From: Gibbula magus | Lineage: Eukaryota; Mollusca; Gastropoda; Trochida; Trochidae | Length of the DNA: 64,000 nt | Assembly: GCA_936450465.1 (NCBI GenBank) | Contig: OW388302.1 | Location: 12,239,530-12,303,529, forward strand | Reading direction: 5' to 3' | Shown here: piece by piece, positions 43,127 through 52,957 of the stretch | Numbering within the stretch: position 1 is the stretch's first letter | Layout: each line of letters starts with the position of its first letter | Notes under the pieces: generated by a model | The model's database searches: none | What the model was told of the DNA's origin: nothing | The model's input: the letters and a program-made list of their open reading frames with translations, nothing else | Program-made: the position numbers and the translations under genes

Positions 43127-43205
43127 AAGTTACCGCCAGCATTGGGGAGCGTACATTTCCCTTCTGGGAATATTGCTCTGGCGTACACGTTCACACGGGG
43201 TGAAC
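43127..43205 (+). repeat. Inverted repeat, right arm
   Basis: CGAAAGTTACCGCCAGCATT, GGGGAGCGTACATTTCCCTT and GCTCTGGCGTACACGTTCAC; partner of 40327-40425. Confidence 0.8.
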
Positions 43206-43209
43206 TGTA

Positions 43210-43830
43210 GCGTATTTTTAAAGTCGCCATATAAGCGACCTAGGGTTGTATATCTCGAGAACGTGCCGAGCGGCACCAGCGAGAGTCTCTACGCACCGGA
43301 CGACACCGATATATGCCGAACATTTCCGGTATTGGCCGAGTGTCGACTCGGTGTGTAGACAGTCGTCTGCCGGCTCTTCAGTTGGATTCGAGCGCGCCTC
43401 GCCCTCAAGTCTCGTGAGATTCAACGTGGCTTTTATAAATCTAGACACATTTCAAGATGTCTATTTTTTATCAACGGAGTAGGTCCCGAATTTTGTCAGT
43501 TTTAAATCTTTTCCATTGAAACAGATCGCTTCGTTCACAAGAGTTTGAATGAGGCTTTGACATCGTTCATTTCCCATTGCAAACACAAAAACTGAAATTT
43601 AATTCATATATCGAAATACGATTGTGAACAAGTTTCATTGAAATAAAACACGCGTCAGTAGTGAATTCATTCAGAGGCTGTACAAGCCATTCAGTAGCTG
43701 TCTGTGATTGACGGATGGGCGGGAAGTTGAGTCGCGTGCCACAGCCGGAGTACTTCCGGTTTGTGGGGGTGCTTGATGCGTCACTTCCGGTTTAGCACGT
43801 GACTACTTATGTGTGCACTGACACTGTTGT
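43210..43830. promoter_or_regulatory. CpG-richer stretch with ETS-like sites
   Basis: CpG is frequent in 43240-43420. ACTTCCGG occurs at 43751 and 43783, matching the ETS-family core, and CACGTGAC at 43796. The block GTCCCGAATTTTGTCAGTTT at 43484 recurs at 57589, so part of the stretch is repetitive. No transcript start or gene is identified. Confidence 0.22.
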
Positions 43831-44049
43831 TAGTCAATGTAGAAAATGCTGAGACAAGCAAATATTTAGATCTCATTGACCAGGAAGGTTGATGGTTTCA
43901 GTGTTGATGAGACAGTGGTGTAATATTTCTCTTGCCCAGAATTATTTATTTGAATTACAAGCCGTTTAGACAGTGAACAAATGAAACAATGTCATATTTG
44001 GGATCACTCTTTCTGCAATAGTACACATTCCTGTAATTTTTCGGGTCGG

Positions 44050-44160
44050 GTCCAGACAGTTGCCGGATTCGAACTCATATCCTCAGTGTCAGACATCTAT
44101 CACCAGCACTGACTGTACCAACAGCTTACCCATTCAGTCACCGAGACCTCGACTTAATAT
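44050..44160 (-). repeat. tRNA-like SINE head, reverse strand
   Basis: On the reverse strand GGTGACTGAATGGGTAAGC (A-box-like) and GAGTTCGAATCCGGC (B-box-like) lie about 60 bases apart. Acceptor-stem ends do not pair, so it is not called a tRNA. Confidence 0.4.
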
Positions 44161-44814
44161 TTCCTGCATCTGGTAGGCTTACTAGGGAAGGTACAACATG
44201 TAATATCGGTTCTCTGTAGAAGAATGGAATGAGGGGGTCTCCGACGGACAGCTACAATGGCGTCACGAACAATCATTTGATGACGTCACAGAGAAGGAAA
44301 TAAATGTTGCTAGGCAAACGTGATATATGCACATGTGTCGAAAATATATTGATTATTTAAAAGCCATATGTTGATAGCTAATCTATCTACTTTCCTATAC
44401 GATATGGTGATATAAGGAAACAAATAGGGTCGGATCGAGAGACTGATAACGGTGCTTTCAAATCTTTGAGATTATTTAACATCGGCACTTTATTGATTGT
44501 TATACAGTGTTAAAGGCGCTGTAGCACGTTCTGCTTACTGAAACAATGTGCTCTCACAAAAAGGCACATAAGTGACTAAATAAATCTCCTGAATCAATAA
44601 AAAGAGTTATAATTGTTCGGTTAAGCCATGCGAGTCAATTTTCCATCGTGGGGCCATTTGAATGTGTTCACATTAAAATGCCCGCTCGAAGGTGATCTGA
44701 CTGATGTAGCGATACCTATAAACAATCAAAGTAGAGTTTTAAATATGGTACATAAAGGGAATGTTCGACCATCTTGCCGGCTGAACTTTCACACGTGACC
44801 CACAAATCTACCTC

Positions 44815-45027
44815 GAACTTCCAAACGCAAGGCATAACTCTTGTCATGCAGTCTCAATTACTGGCTGATTTAAGGCTTGCAGAATTTCCCTCGCTTTTCG
44901 ATGCTATGATAGTGGATCGCTGCACCTGAAATGCATAGCGGGCCCTGATTTCCTAGCATTCAAACCTTAGGAAAATACTGCAAGGCTTAAATCTGCCAGT
45001 AATGGAGTCTAGCTGGCAAGAGTTATG
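44815..45027 (+). mobile_element. hAT-like MITE, copy 2 (nested)
   Basis: Left end GAACTTCCAAACGCAAGGCA; the right end stops at GGCAAGAGTTATG, about 20 bp short of the family end. It is flanked by ATCTACCTC at 44806-44814 and 45028-45036. Confidence 0.82.
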
Positions 45028-45112
45028 ATCTACCTCTCACACTGACGCGTTTCACAAAACTGTCGCTTTATACGTCGCGTTTATAGATAACCGTTTTCAA
45101 TTGATAGGCCTA

Positions 45113-45285
45113 CAGTTTATCGGGTCGTGTAAAATATTGATACGGTTTATCGGGTCATGGAAAGTATTTGACATGGTTTATCGGGTCGTAGAAACTATTG
45201 ATACGGTTTATCGAATCGTGGAAACTATTAATACGGTTTATCGGGTCGTGGAAACTATTGATACGGTTTATCGGGTCGTGTAATG
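45113..45285 (+). repeat. 30-bp VNTR, six units
   Basis: GTTTATCGGGTCGT starts at about 45115, 45145, 45175, 45205, 45235 and 45265. The unit derives from the family-B block that reads GACCCGATAAGC on the other strand. Confidence 0.92.
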
Positions 45286-45639
45286 AGAAGTTCCCACTAA
45301 TGTAACATAACTTATTGTATAAACTTTAATATAAAAAAAATATATGCTACAGCTCCTTTAACTATTCGACTTCGACCTTGGTTACTCCTCGCAATCAAAC
45401 CCGGATAGACGCACAGACAGACAGTCTCCATATACTACTTTCCTCATGGCGATTTCCGTCTGGCTCACCAACAGACGTCTCTTCAGTGATACTACTTCCT
45501 TTTCAAGGACATAACTAATTATGACTGGCGGGTTGGTGACGCCGAATATAAAACATTTAAACATTCTCTGACATTTGAAATACAGCTTTATTTGTGGCGG
45601 TAAAGTGGGCTAGTGTTTTTGGACAAAAGTTAAATACTC

Positions 45640-46073
45640 CTTTATTCTAAAAGGGAAATGAACATTAAATGGAACGTTCTATCACCGATTTACCGGTAGC
45701 ATCCGCCATCATGGTTTCCCGGCATTTCGTGAAATGAAAACATGCTATATTTAACCCAATTTTAATTTGTTGTAATAATAAAACATACACACTGATAGAA
45801 TATACACATAGTAACACATAACGTATCATAAAATTAATAAACAATATGCTATTATTGCCGTAGCGAAGTTTTCCCCACTACCGGCACTAGCAGCGCCGAT
45901 GAATGGCTTCAATTCTCATTGTTTATATTTGTCAACAAATATGCGCTTATCTTTATCAAGTTATGAATTGTTAAGTCATCAAAGTACTAACTTCATTAAT
46001 ATCTTTGAAGTTGACTGTGTTTTAATCATGTATTAATAGCATATATGTGTAACGGGGATATCCTCTCTAATTT
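45640..46073 (-). mobile_element. Family I copy, reverse strand, interrupted by the LINE
   Basis: The blocks of 30131-30548 appear inverted (ATGGCGGATG-type, TAGTAACACATAACGTATCA, GCGCCGATGAATGGCTTCAA) up to GGGGATATCCTCTCTAATTT. The remaining end, TCGTTTCCACAAAAATACTC, lies beyond the LINE at 50429-50470. Confidence 0.75.
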
Positions 46074-46075
46074 TT

Positions 46076-46381
46076 AGCTTACAGTTATGTCCGCCTGTAG
46101 CAATAGGGTATACATACATTATCTCCCACATGCATCGTGTGCACTGCCACACTAGTTTATACATTGGTCCAATGTAATGTTTTTGGACGATAAACATATC
46201 AAAGTAAATAACATAAACACTTATACTTTTTTAAGCTTACAGTTATGTCCGCCTGTAGCAATAGCCTAGGGTATACATACATTATCTCCCACATGCATCG
46301 TGTGCACTTGCCACACTAGTTTATACATTGGTCCAATGTAATGTTTTTGGACGATAAACATATCAAATTAAATAACATAAA
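46076..46381 (+). repeat. Two 158-bp 5' monomers of the LINE
   Basis: AGCTTACAGTTATGTCCGCC starts at 46076 and 46234. Both copies continue through GGTATACATACATTATCTCC to GATAAACATATCAAA. They lie at the very 5' end, where LINE promoters are; promoter function is inferred. Confidence 0.85.
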
Positions 46382-46510
46382 ATTAGTACTCACACGTGCT
46401 AGTAACAATGATTTCAAATCCGTGGTAGAAACTATCCATGATGGTATATCCAAATTGACTGCAAACATACACAACTATATCTCTTCAACTCAATCACATG
46501 CACGTGCTTC

Positions 46511-46849
46511 ATGCGTTTCACGGTGTCTCAACACGTGATGCGGTCGCTTAGTGTCTCTTCTCTATCCATACTTCCACCAAACATTATCACCTTGCAGATT
46601 ATGAAATTAATCTGTTGTTTTATTGTTCTACTTTTTGTTTGTTTATTCTCCCAAAATACTCTTGTTTTGTATCATCTTTCACACAACCAGTGTTTTGTTT
46701 ACTATTTGCATTCGTTTATCGCATATGAAATGACCTTTTACAAGGTAGCAAGTTGTTGGAATTACAAGGAATCAATGTCTAATTACTTTAGATCCAATCC
46801 AACCACCGCCATGTATATTTTTGTTCTGTTAATACTCGATGCCGGTTGA
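46511..46849 (+). CDS. Small upstream ORF of the LINE, uncertain
   Basis: 112 codons, hydrophobic around MKLICCFIVLLFVCLF. It overlaps the main ORF start by 11 nt. No RRM, zinc-knuckle or esterase signs of a LINE ORF1. It may be a real ORF1 remnant or chance. Confidence 0.25.
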   Translation: MRFTVSQHVMRSLSVSSLSILPPNIITLQIMKLICCFIVLLFVCLFSQNTLVLYHLSHNQCFVYYLHSFIAYEMTFYKVASCWNYKESMSNYFRSNPTTAMYIFVLLILDAG

Positions 46850-48743
46850 TATTGCTCAATACAGGCGCACGGTTGGATTGTTTTACTCTAGTGTCACTAG
46901 CAAGGCATATTCCAAATTGCTTATTTTTATATGTCTATTTTCCTCCCTTTGTCTATACAAGTTTAAAACTCCCATTTTTATAGTTATTCTACTGTTGTGC
47001 TGCGGAGATATTCACCCAAATCCTGGACCCCGTAAGCACACTGATCTTAAAATAGTTCATCTAAATGTAAGAAGCCTAAAAGACAAAGTAGATCTTATAT
47101 CTGTTGAGTTCCAGTCATATGATGTAATCTGCTTGACAGAAACATGGCTGCATAACGGTATCCCTCAAAGCGATATTTCTATTCCAAATTTTCATTTACC
47201 ATGTCGTATCGATCGCCCAAGCCGGGGCGGGGGTGTAGCTATTTATGTTAAAAAAAATCTCTACGCAAAACAAATGGATCAGCTAACCATACCGGGACTA
47301 GAAGGGCAATGGATACAGATTAAGCGCAAAAATAAGAATTATTTAATCGGAAACTTTTACCGAGCCGACAAAAGCGAGGCATACTGGGAGTTACTTAACC
47401 AATCAATTAGCAATGCTATGGCCTTAAATTTGCAAACCATAATTACAGGTGACTTCAATATCGATATAATAAAAGGAAACAATGCGAAAATTGAAAGTCT
47501 TACAACAATGTATGGTTTAACCCAGCTTATTACCAAACCAACTAGGATTACACCCACCTCTAGAACTTTAATTGATTTAGTGTTTGTATCTAACGCGGAT
47601 AGTGTACTTAGTTCAGGTGTGTCTGACCCTATTTGTAGCGATCATAGTCCTGTTCATGTAACCATTAAGGACGATATCCCTCAAAATAATATATATAAAA
47701 GAAAAATTTACAGTTATGACAGGATTGATAACGAAAACCTGAAAAAAGACCTTAACTCCGTTGAATGGCAGGTCGTCTTGTCAGCAGACACGATCGACGA
47801 AGCAACATCAGCTTTCTTAAAAACGTTTACGGATATATGCGACAATCACATCCCACATAAAATAGTAACCATTAGACCTAAAGATCCATTATGGATAACT
47901 GGCGAAGTACGCAGCATAATACGAAAACGTAACCGCATACACAACATCGCTAAAAAACGAAACCGTCCTTCTGACTGGGAGTGCTTTCGTAAACTCCGGA
48001 ATAAAGTAATTTCAACTGTCCGTAATGCCAAAAGAAAATATCTATCGAAGATTGACAGCAAAATAAATGAATCGTACGGTAAAAAGCAGTGGTGGCGCTT
48101 AGTTAAAAACTATTTGAAATCCACTGGCAACAACACACTATTCCCGCCAATAACCCACCAGGACTCTGTATATGACGATCTAAACGATATCGTTACAATA
48201 ATGAACAACTATTTCTGTGATCAAGCGACTGTCAAACATCCCGATAAAAATCTACCTAATGTTGATCTTAAAACGGGCACAATTTTGCATTCCGTCCATC
48301 TGTCTGTCAACGAAGTTAAAGATATTTTACTTTCCGCTAACATTTCTAAAGCGACCGGACACGATGGCATTGGAAACCGCTTGTTAAAAATCTGTGCATC
48401 CGACATAGCTAATCCACTTACCAAACTTTTTAATGCTTCCTTAACCGACTCAATATTCCCAAACATTTGGAAAATAGCATCTGTAATACCAATTCACAAG
48501 AAAGGAAATATCAACGAATGCAGCAATTATAGACCTGTAGCCCTAACATGCTGCCTGGCAAAGGTTTTTGAAAAATGTGTCTTTAAATATGTATTCAATT
48601 ATTTCAGAGACAACAATTTACTAACTAATCTCCAGTCTGGTTTTATCCCGGGAGATTCCCCCTCTAACCAATTGACCTTCTTATATAATGTTATCGCCAG
48701 TGAACTCGACAAAGGCAAAGAAATAAAAGCGGTTTTTTTGTGA
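46839..48743 (+). CDS. LINE polyprotein, N-terminal part: 2A-like, endonuclease, start of RT
   Basis: It opens after an in-frame stop at 46830. Residues 26-55 are strongly hydrophobic and run into CGDIHPNPGP (NPGP at residues 61-64), a 2A-like motif. The APE endonuclease spans about 70-275: HLNVRSL, CLTETWL, GGGVAIYV, ITGDFNID, TLIDLVFVS and SDHSPV, with the catalytic Glu, Asp and His present. The RT begins near residue 500 (KATGHDGI, IPIHKKG, NYRPVAL). The frame stops at 48741 because a T-run at 48733-48739 has seven T where six would continue the RT, so this copy would make a protein lacking RT catalytic blocks. Confidence 0.9.
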   Translation: MPVDIAQYRRTVGLFYSSVTSKAYSKLLIFICLFSSLCLYKFKTPIFIVILLLCCGDIHPNPGPRKHTDLKIVHLNVRSLKDKVDLISVEFQSYDVICLTETWLHNGIPQSDISIPNFHLPCRIDRPSRGGGVAIYVKKNLYAKQMDQLTIPGLEGQWIQIKRKNKNYLIGNFYRADKSEAYWELLNQSISNAMALNLQTIITGDFNIDIIKGNNAKIESLTTMYGLTQLITKPTRITPTSRTLIDLVFVSNADSVLSSGVSDPICSDHSPVHVTIKDDIPQNNIYKRKIYSYDRIDNENLKKDLNSVEWQVVLSADTIDEATSAFLKTFTDICDNHIPHKIVTIRPKDPLWITGEVRSIIRKRNRIHNIAKKRNRPSDWECFRKLRNKVISTVRNAKRKYLSKIDSKINESYGKKQWWRLVKNYLKSTGNNTLFPPITHQDSVYDDLNDIVTIMNNYFCDQATVKHPDKNLPNVDLKTGTILHSVHLSVNEVKDILLSANISKATGHDGIGNRLLKICASDIANPLTKLFNASLTDSIFPNIWKIASVIPIHKKGNINECSNYRPVALTCCLAKVFEKCVFKYVFNYFRDNNLLTNLQSGFIPGDSPSNQLTFLYNVIASELDKGKEIKAVFL

Positions 48744-50163
48744 TGTAAGCAAAGCTTTTGATAAAGTATGGCACAAGGGAATAATTCATAAACTTCGATC
48801 GTACGGCATATGTGGCAGTTTACTGTCATGGTTTGAAAGCTACCTTGAGCATCGTTCTCAACGAGTCGTCATAAATGGGTACAGCTCTGATTTAAAATTC
48901 GTCGCTGCTGGCGTCCCCCAAGGTTCGGTTCTAGGGCCACTATTATTCCTAGTTTACATCAATGACATCGTTGACGGCATCGAAAGCAATATACGCTTGT
49001 TTGCTGACGACACATCGTTATATGTAATAATAAATGACGCAAACGAAGCCGCCCAGTGCCTTAACAATGACTTATCCGTTATCACTAAGTGGGCTAATAA
49101 ATGGCAAGTTGATTTCAACGCGAGCAAAACTGTTTCGATTCAATTCTCCCGTAAACATAAACAGACTATCGTACCAGCTCTATCGATGAATAACACAACT
49201 ATCAACGACGTATCTTCTCACAAACACTTAGGCATAATTTTTCAGCAAGATTGCATGTGGCATAGCCATATCGAAAATATTGTTAAAAAGGTAAGTCCAA
49301 TGATAAACTGCTTAAGGAGTTTTAAATATCGTCTCAACAGACGAACACTCCAAACAATGTATAAATCATTTATTTTACCAGTTTTTGACTATTCGTCTCA
49401 TATTTGGGATAATTGTACCAAAGAACAGGCAACACTGCTAGAAAATCTCAACTTGGATGCAATAAGAACTATTTGTGGTGCAGTCCGTGGCACAAACCAC
49501 ACACGATTATATACAGAAACTAATATTACCTCTCTAGAAAGAAGAAGACATCGCCAAAAATTATATCTATTTTACAAAATGGTAAATAAATTAACTCCTG
49601 ATTACCTGTCCAACTTAGTACCTGATAACGTATCTGATGCAAGCCGATACAATCTCAGAAATAGCTCCAATCTACAAACCATAAAATGTAACACTAATAA
49701 CTACTGCAAATCTTTCCTACCAGATACGGTAACTATCTGGAATTCTCTCCCTTCAGATATTACTAACTCAAATACACTTGGTGAATTCAAAAGTAAACTT
49801 AAGGAAGCCAACACCAACCCAATATACTTTAATTTATTTCTCGGTTCAAGATTCTGTCAAATTATTCATTCCCGCCTTCGGCTTGGTTGCAGCGATTTAA
49901 ACAGTGATAGATTCGCCAGATATATATCAGACAGCCCTGCTTGTGACTGTGGACATCATCTGGAGGACGCTCTACACTTCTTTCTTACATGTCCTAATTA
50001 CGACGCCATTAGAGTTAACTCTTACTTCTTTAGAAAAGGTTATAACTTGCCATCAATTATGCATGGAAATGCTGGCGTATCAAACCAAAAAAACTGCGAA
50101 CTACTAAAATCTATTCACAATTACATTGTTAACTCTGGCAGATTCTCAAATTTCAAATTATAA
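48739..50163 (+). CDS. LINE polyprotein, C-terminal part: RT catalytic core
   Basis: Open from the frame break to TAA at 50161. It shows the RT blocks DVSKAFDKVWHKG, GVPQGSVLGPLLF and FADDTSLYV, with all catalytic Asp residues, then the thumb-like LGIIFQQD and, near the end, CDCGHHLEDALHFFLTCPNY. This last is a Cys/His motif common in CR1/Jockey-type elements. It has no start of its own and is the continuation of 46839-48743. Reverse transcriptase copies element RNA at the nicked target. Confidence 0.9.
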   Translation, partial: CDVSKAFDKVWHKGIIHKLRSYGICGSLLSWFESYLEHRSQRVVINGYSSDLKFVAAGVPQGSVLGPLLFLVYINDIVDGIESNIRLFADDTSLYVIINDANEAAQCLNNDLSVITKWANKWQVDFNASKTVSIQFSRKHKQTIVPALSMNNTTINDVSSHKHLGIIFQQDCMWHSHIENIVKKVSPMINCLRSFKYRLNRRTLQTMYKSFILPVFDYSSHIWDNCTKEQATLLENLNLDAIRTICGAVRGTNHTRLYTETNITSLERRRHRQKLYLFYKMVNKLTPDYLSNLVPDNVSDASRYNLRNSSNLQTIKCNTNNYCKSFLPDTVTIWNSLPSDITNSNTLGEFKSKLKEANTNPIYFNLFLGSRFCQIIHSRLRLGCSDLNSDRFARYISDSPACDCGHHLEDALHFFLTCPNYDAIRVNSYFFRKGYNLPSIMHGNAGVSNQKNCELLKSIHNYIVNSGRFSNFKL

Positions 50164-50470
50164 ACCACAGTTTCAATGCCTTGCTATTTCACGATATATC
50201 GTTATTATCATATTCCAAAACAACGACTTGACCTTGCACCAACTCCTTAGATGAAATTCATTGTATCAACGAATGCAGCATTTTGTTTTTGTAACAGTGA
50301 TTGTCACCTTTCATTTTCTCATGTACATTGTAGAGAGAGGCATTTACATAAGCACTCATGTGCTTGTTTGCCGATCTCATCACACTTTTCTGTGAATAAA
50401 TATGTTTAAACCATATCCTCTCTAATTTCGTTTCCACAAAAATACTCCGATAGAACCATCCTTTTAATTT

Positions 50471-51469
50471 GAAAGCTAATACTTTCAGGATAGGGATTGT
50501 TCATAAACAATAAACCGCTTCATTGGATTAACTGTTAACATCGTACTATCACTGAATTATCATAAACTCACGGGCAAAAGAAACGTCCCCATACAAAATA
50601 CAAGATATTTCAATCATCGGGCGATAAATGCGACTGAAACAGCGTTTCACCATGTCTTCAGAACCAAACAATACTAAATATGAATTTTCAAAACATTATC
50701 TATTCATAACTCTGAGAAACACAAGTTTTAAGAAATGGTCGTTTTGGAATCTCCTTAACTAGACGAGATCGAAGCCTCAAAAAGCCAGTTTTGGCTTGTT
50801 TTGAGACGTCCTACAGTAAAGACGCGTCAACAAATTTAAATCAAAGAAGGTTATTTATGTCGAGGATATCTTAAGTTAATTAAATTTCTACTTTTTCAAT
50901 GTTTTAAACTTAAATACTAAATATTGTGGGCCAAAAACATCTTTAAAAAGCGATTTTAGCACCCCATGTCAATTTGAACAGATGTAAAAATAAAAATTGC
51001 ATACTCTGATGTATGAAATTGTGAATATTTCTTAAGAAAACATGTGGCTACCAAATACATACAAAATCTATTTTCTCCGACATGAATATTTCATTTTATA
51101 CTGTTTTCAAAATGTGGTGACGTTTCTTTTGCCCGTTAGTTTATATATCGGAAGGAAGAAGGGGAGATAATCACGAGCGTTTTGTTCCAGTCAGAAAACA
51201 TGCAGAAAATAATTATATGGTGACATACATAAGTTGATAAAATGTCGTTTCAATATATTAAAATTGTCAGAAAATTGACCGGCGCTTATTGGTGGGTGAA
51301 CCAGCGCTTATGAGAGACCGGTGCTGACAATGACAATTCTTCAATGGACAAAGCCACAGTATATGGAAAACACTTCTTACTGCTGAGACACCGGTTTGTG
51401 GAGAAAAAACGTTCTTCCTGATATTTCAATTATTTCAGAAGTTTGCCAATGGTCCTCATTGGCCTAATC
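50471..51469. other. AT-rich DNA, nothing recognised
   Basis: No exon or family match; GAAACGTCCCC and CGTTTCTTTTGCCCG at 50580 and 51122 are mirrored, suggesting an eroded element about 550 bp long. Confidence 0.35.
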
Positions 51470-52270
51470 GCTACATTTTTAGCCGATGGGCATGCTGTGG
51501 CATGGCATGGCGTCCGGCATCCGTCAGTCCGTCCGCCCGCCATCCGTCCATCCGTAAACTTTTCGCTTTTTCGACTTCTCCAGAACCAATGATTCTAGAG
51601 AGCTGAAATTTTATGTGAAGACTCCTTGGCCAATGGGGATTTTAAATCGTAGATCTCTTGACCCCGTGACCCCAAATAGGGTCACAGGAGTCACTACCTC
51701 AAAAACCTATTTTCATGTTCTTCTCCAGTACCAAAAGGTCTAGAAAGCTGAAATGTTGTGTACAGACTCTTTGGCCATTGGGGATTCTAAATTGTAGATT
51801 TCGTGACCCTGCGATCCCAAAAATAGGTCACACAGGTCATGGCCTGAAAACCTATTTTCATCTTCTTCTCAAGTACCACTGACCCTTAGAGGCTTGAAAT
51901 TCCATATACAGGCTCCTTGGCCAATTGGGATTCTAAATTGTAGATTTCGTGATCCTGCGACCCCAAATATAGGTCACAGAGGTCATGACCTGAAAAGCTA
52001 TTTTCATCTTGAGATTTTATATTCTCTTCAAAGGGAAGTAATTTGAACGAAACAACGGTGATGAATTAAATCTTCAAATGTGTCTTTATTTGTAGGGGAT
52101 ATTATCTCTGGCCTCAAATATAGGTCAGAGGGGTAAGGACCTTAAGACCTTTTGTATCTTCTCCATTTAAAGTGCTTCCTATTTGTTGTAACTATCACCT
52201 AGAAGTTGACATTTTGAAGAAGTTAATGTATATAAAACCTGATGAGCTACAGAGCCAATGGCTCTATATT
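51470..52270 (-). repeat. CTCATCAGG-family repeat, reverse strand, with internal tandem units
   Basis: Near the left edge GTCCGTCCGCCCGCCATCC and GTAAACTTTTCGCTTTTTCG mirror 28530-28560; the right edge has CCTGATGAGCTACAGAGCCA. A unit with GGTCACAGAGGTCATGACCT and CTCCTTGGCCAATGGGGAT repeats three to four times at about 120-140 bp. Confidence 0.65.
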
Positions 52271-52595
52271 TTTCTGCTTACTGGATACTTAGAATAAGTT
52301 GCGCAACACAGGAAAGGTGCAGTCTTTCCGGTGAACGGTAGCGTAATCAGACCCCAAAAGTAACCCTTTTCCATTAGAGGATTTGTAAAAAGTGTGTTTC
52401 TCAGGATTTAGTTTCGTTGGCTTCTAAAGACATTGTGTAACTCTGTTTCAGTCCTGTTTATCGCTCGTGGGTTGAAATATCTTGTATTAATTTTGTATCG
52501 TCATGTTTCTTTTGCTCATGAGTGTAATCTTCGCTCATCAAGCAATTTACGCAACATAGTGTCTACCACTTGTCAAACCCACAATTCACTCAGTG

Positions 52596-52957
52596 TTAAA
52601 GGCGCTGTACCACGTTTTTTCGCTCAAATAAGTCGATGAAATGTATTTGAAAAATAATGTCAACAATAGTAAAACACCCTTCTCTCTTTGGAAAATCAAG
52701 TTACAAATGAGTGTATATGGTTCCGTAAAGCCATGGGAATTTTTTTTGTCATTCAAAATAATAAAATGTGTTCACAATAAAATGGCCGCCATGCAATTTT
52801 GGCTTTATACGCAACACCGTTATTACCACTACGGATAATTGGTTTGTGTAATAAGATGTTTTACCCTCTGAAGTAAATATAAATGACATAAACTATCATT
52901 ATAAATGAGAAATTTGAAAAAATAAAATTTGCAAAAAACGTGCTACAGCGCCTTTAA
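52596..52957. mobile_element. TTAA-type MITE family B2, complete
   Basis: TTAAAGGCGCTGTACCACG at the left, CGTGCTACAGCGCCTTTAA at the right. The interior is as in 30840-31202 but the ends are of the family-B type, showing the two families share termini. Confidence 0.88.

Larger units (their letters stand above)
44511..45361. mobile_element. TTAA-type MITE family B enlarged by nested MITE and VNTR
   Basis: TTAAAGGCGCTGTAGCACG at 44511 and ATGCTACAGCTCCTTTAA near 45361 bound it. Inside are a hAT-like MITE (44815-45027) and a 30-bp tandem array (45113-45285), explaining its larger size compared with about 500 bp elsewhere. Confidence 0.82.
46074..50412 (+). mobile_element. Full-length CR1/L2-like non-LTR retrotransposon
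   Basis: Flanked by a perfect 16-bp duplication ATATCCTCTCTAATTT (46058-46073 and 50413-50428). About 4.34 kb: a 5' region with two 158-bp monomers, one long ORF (46839-50163 across a one-base break), and a 3' UTR ending TGTGAATAAATATGTTTAAA without a long poly(A), as usual in CR1/L2-type elements. APE endonuclease plus reverse transcriptase and a C-terminal CxC...H...C motif define it as an APE-type LINE. The exact clade (CR1, L2, Crack or Daphne group) is not resolved by eye. Confidence 0.9.

Noticed and set aside
44050..44160. tRNA gene on the reverse strand
   Set aside because: Only box-like motifs; no consistent cloverleaf.
45101..45283. Repeat protein with VYRVVETIDT units
   Set aside because: Translation of the 30-bp VNTR inside a MITE.
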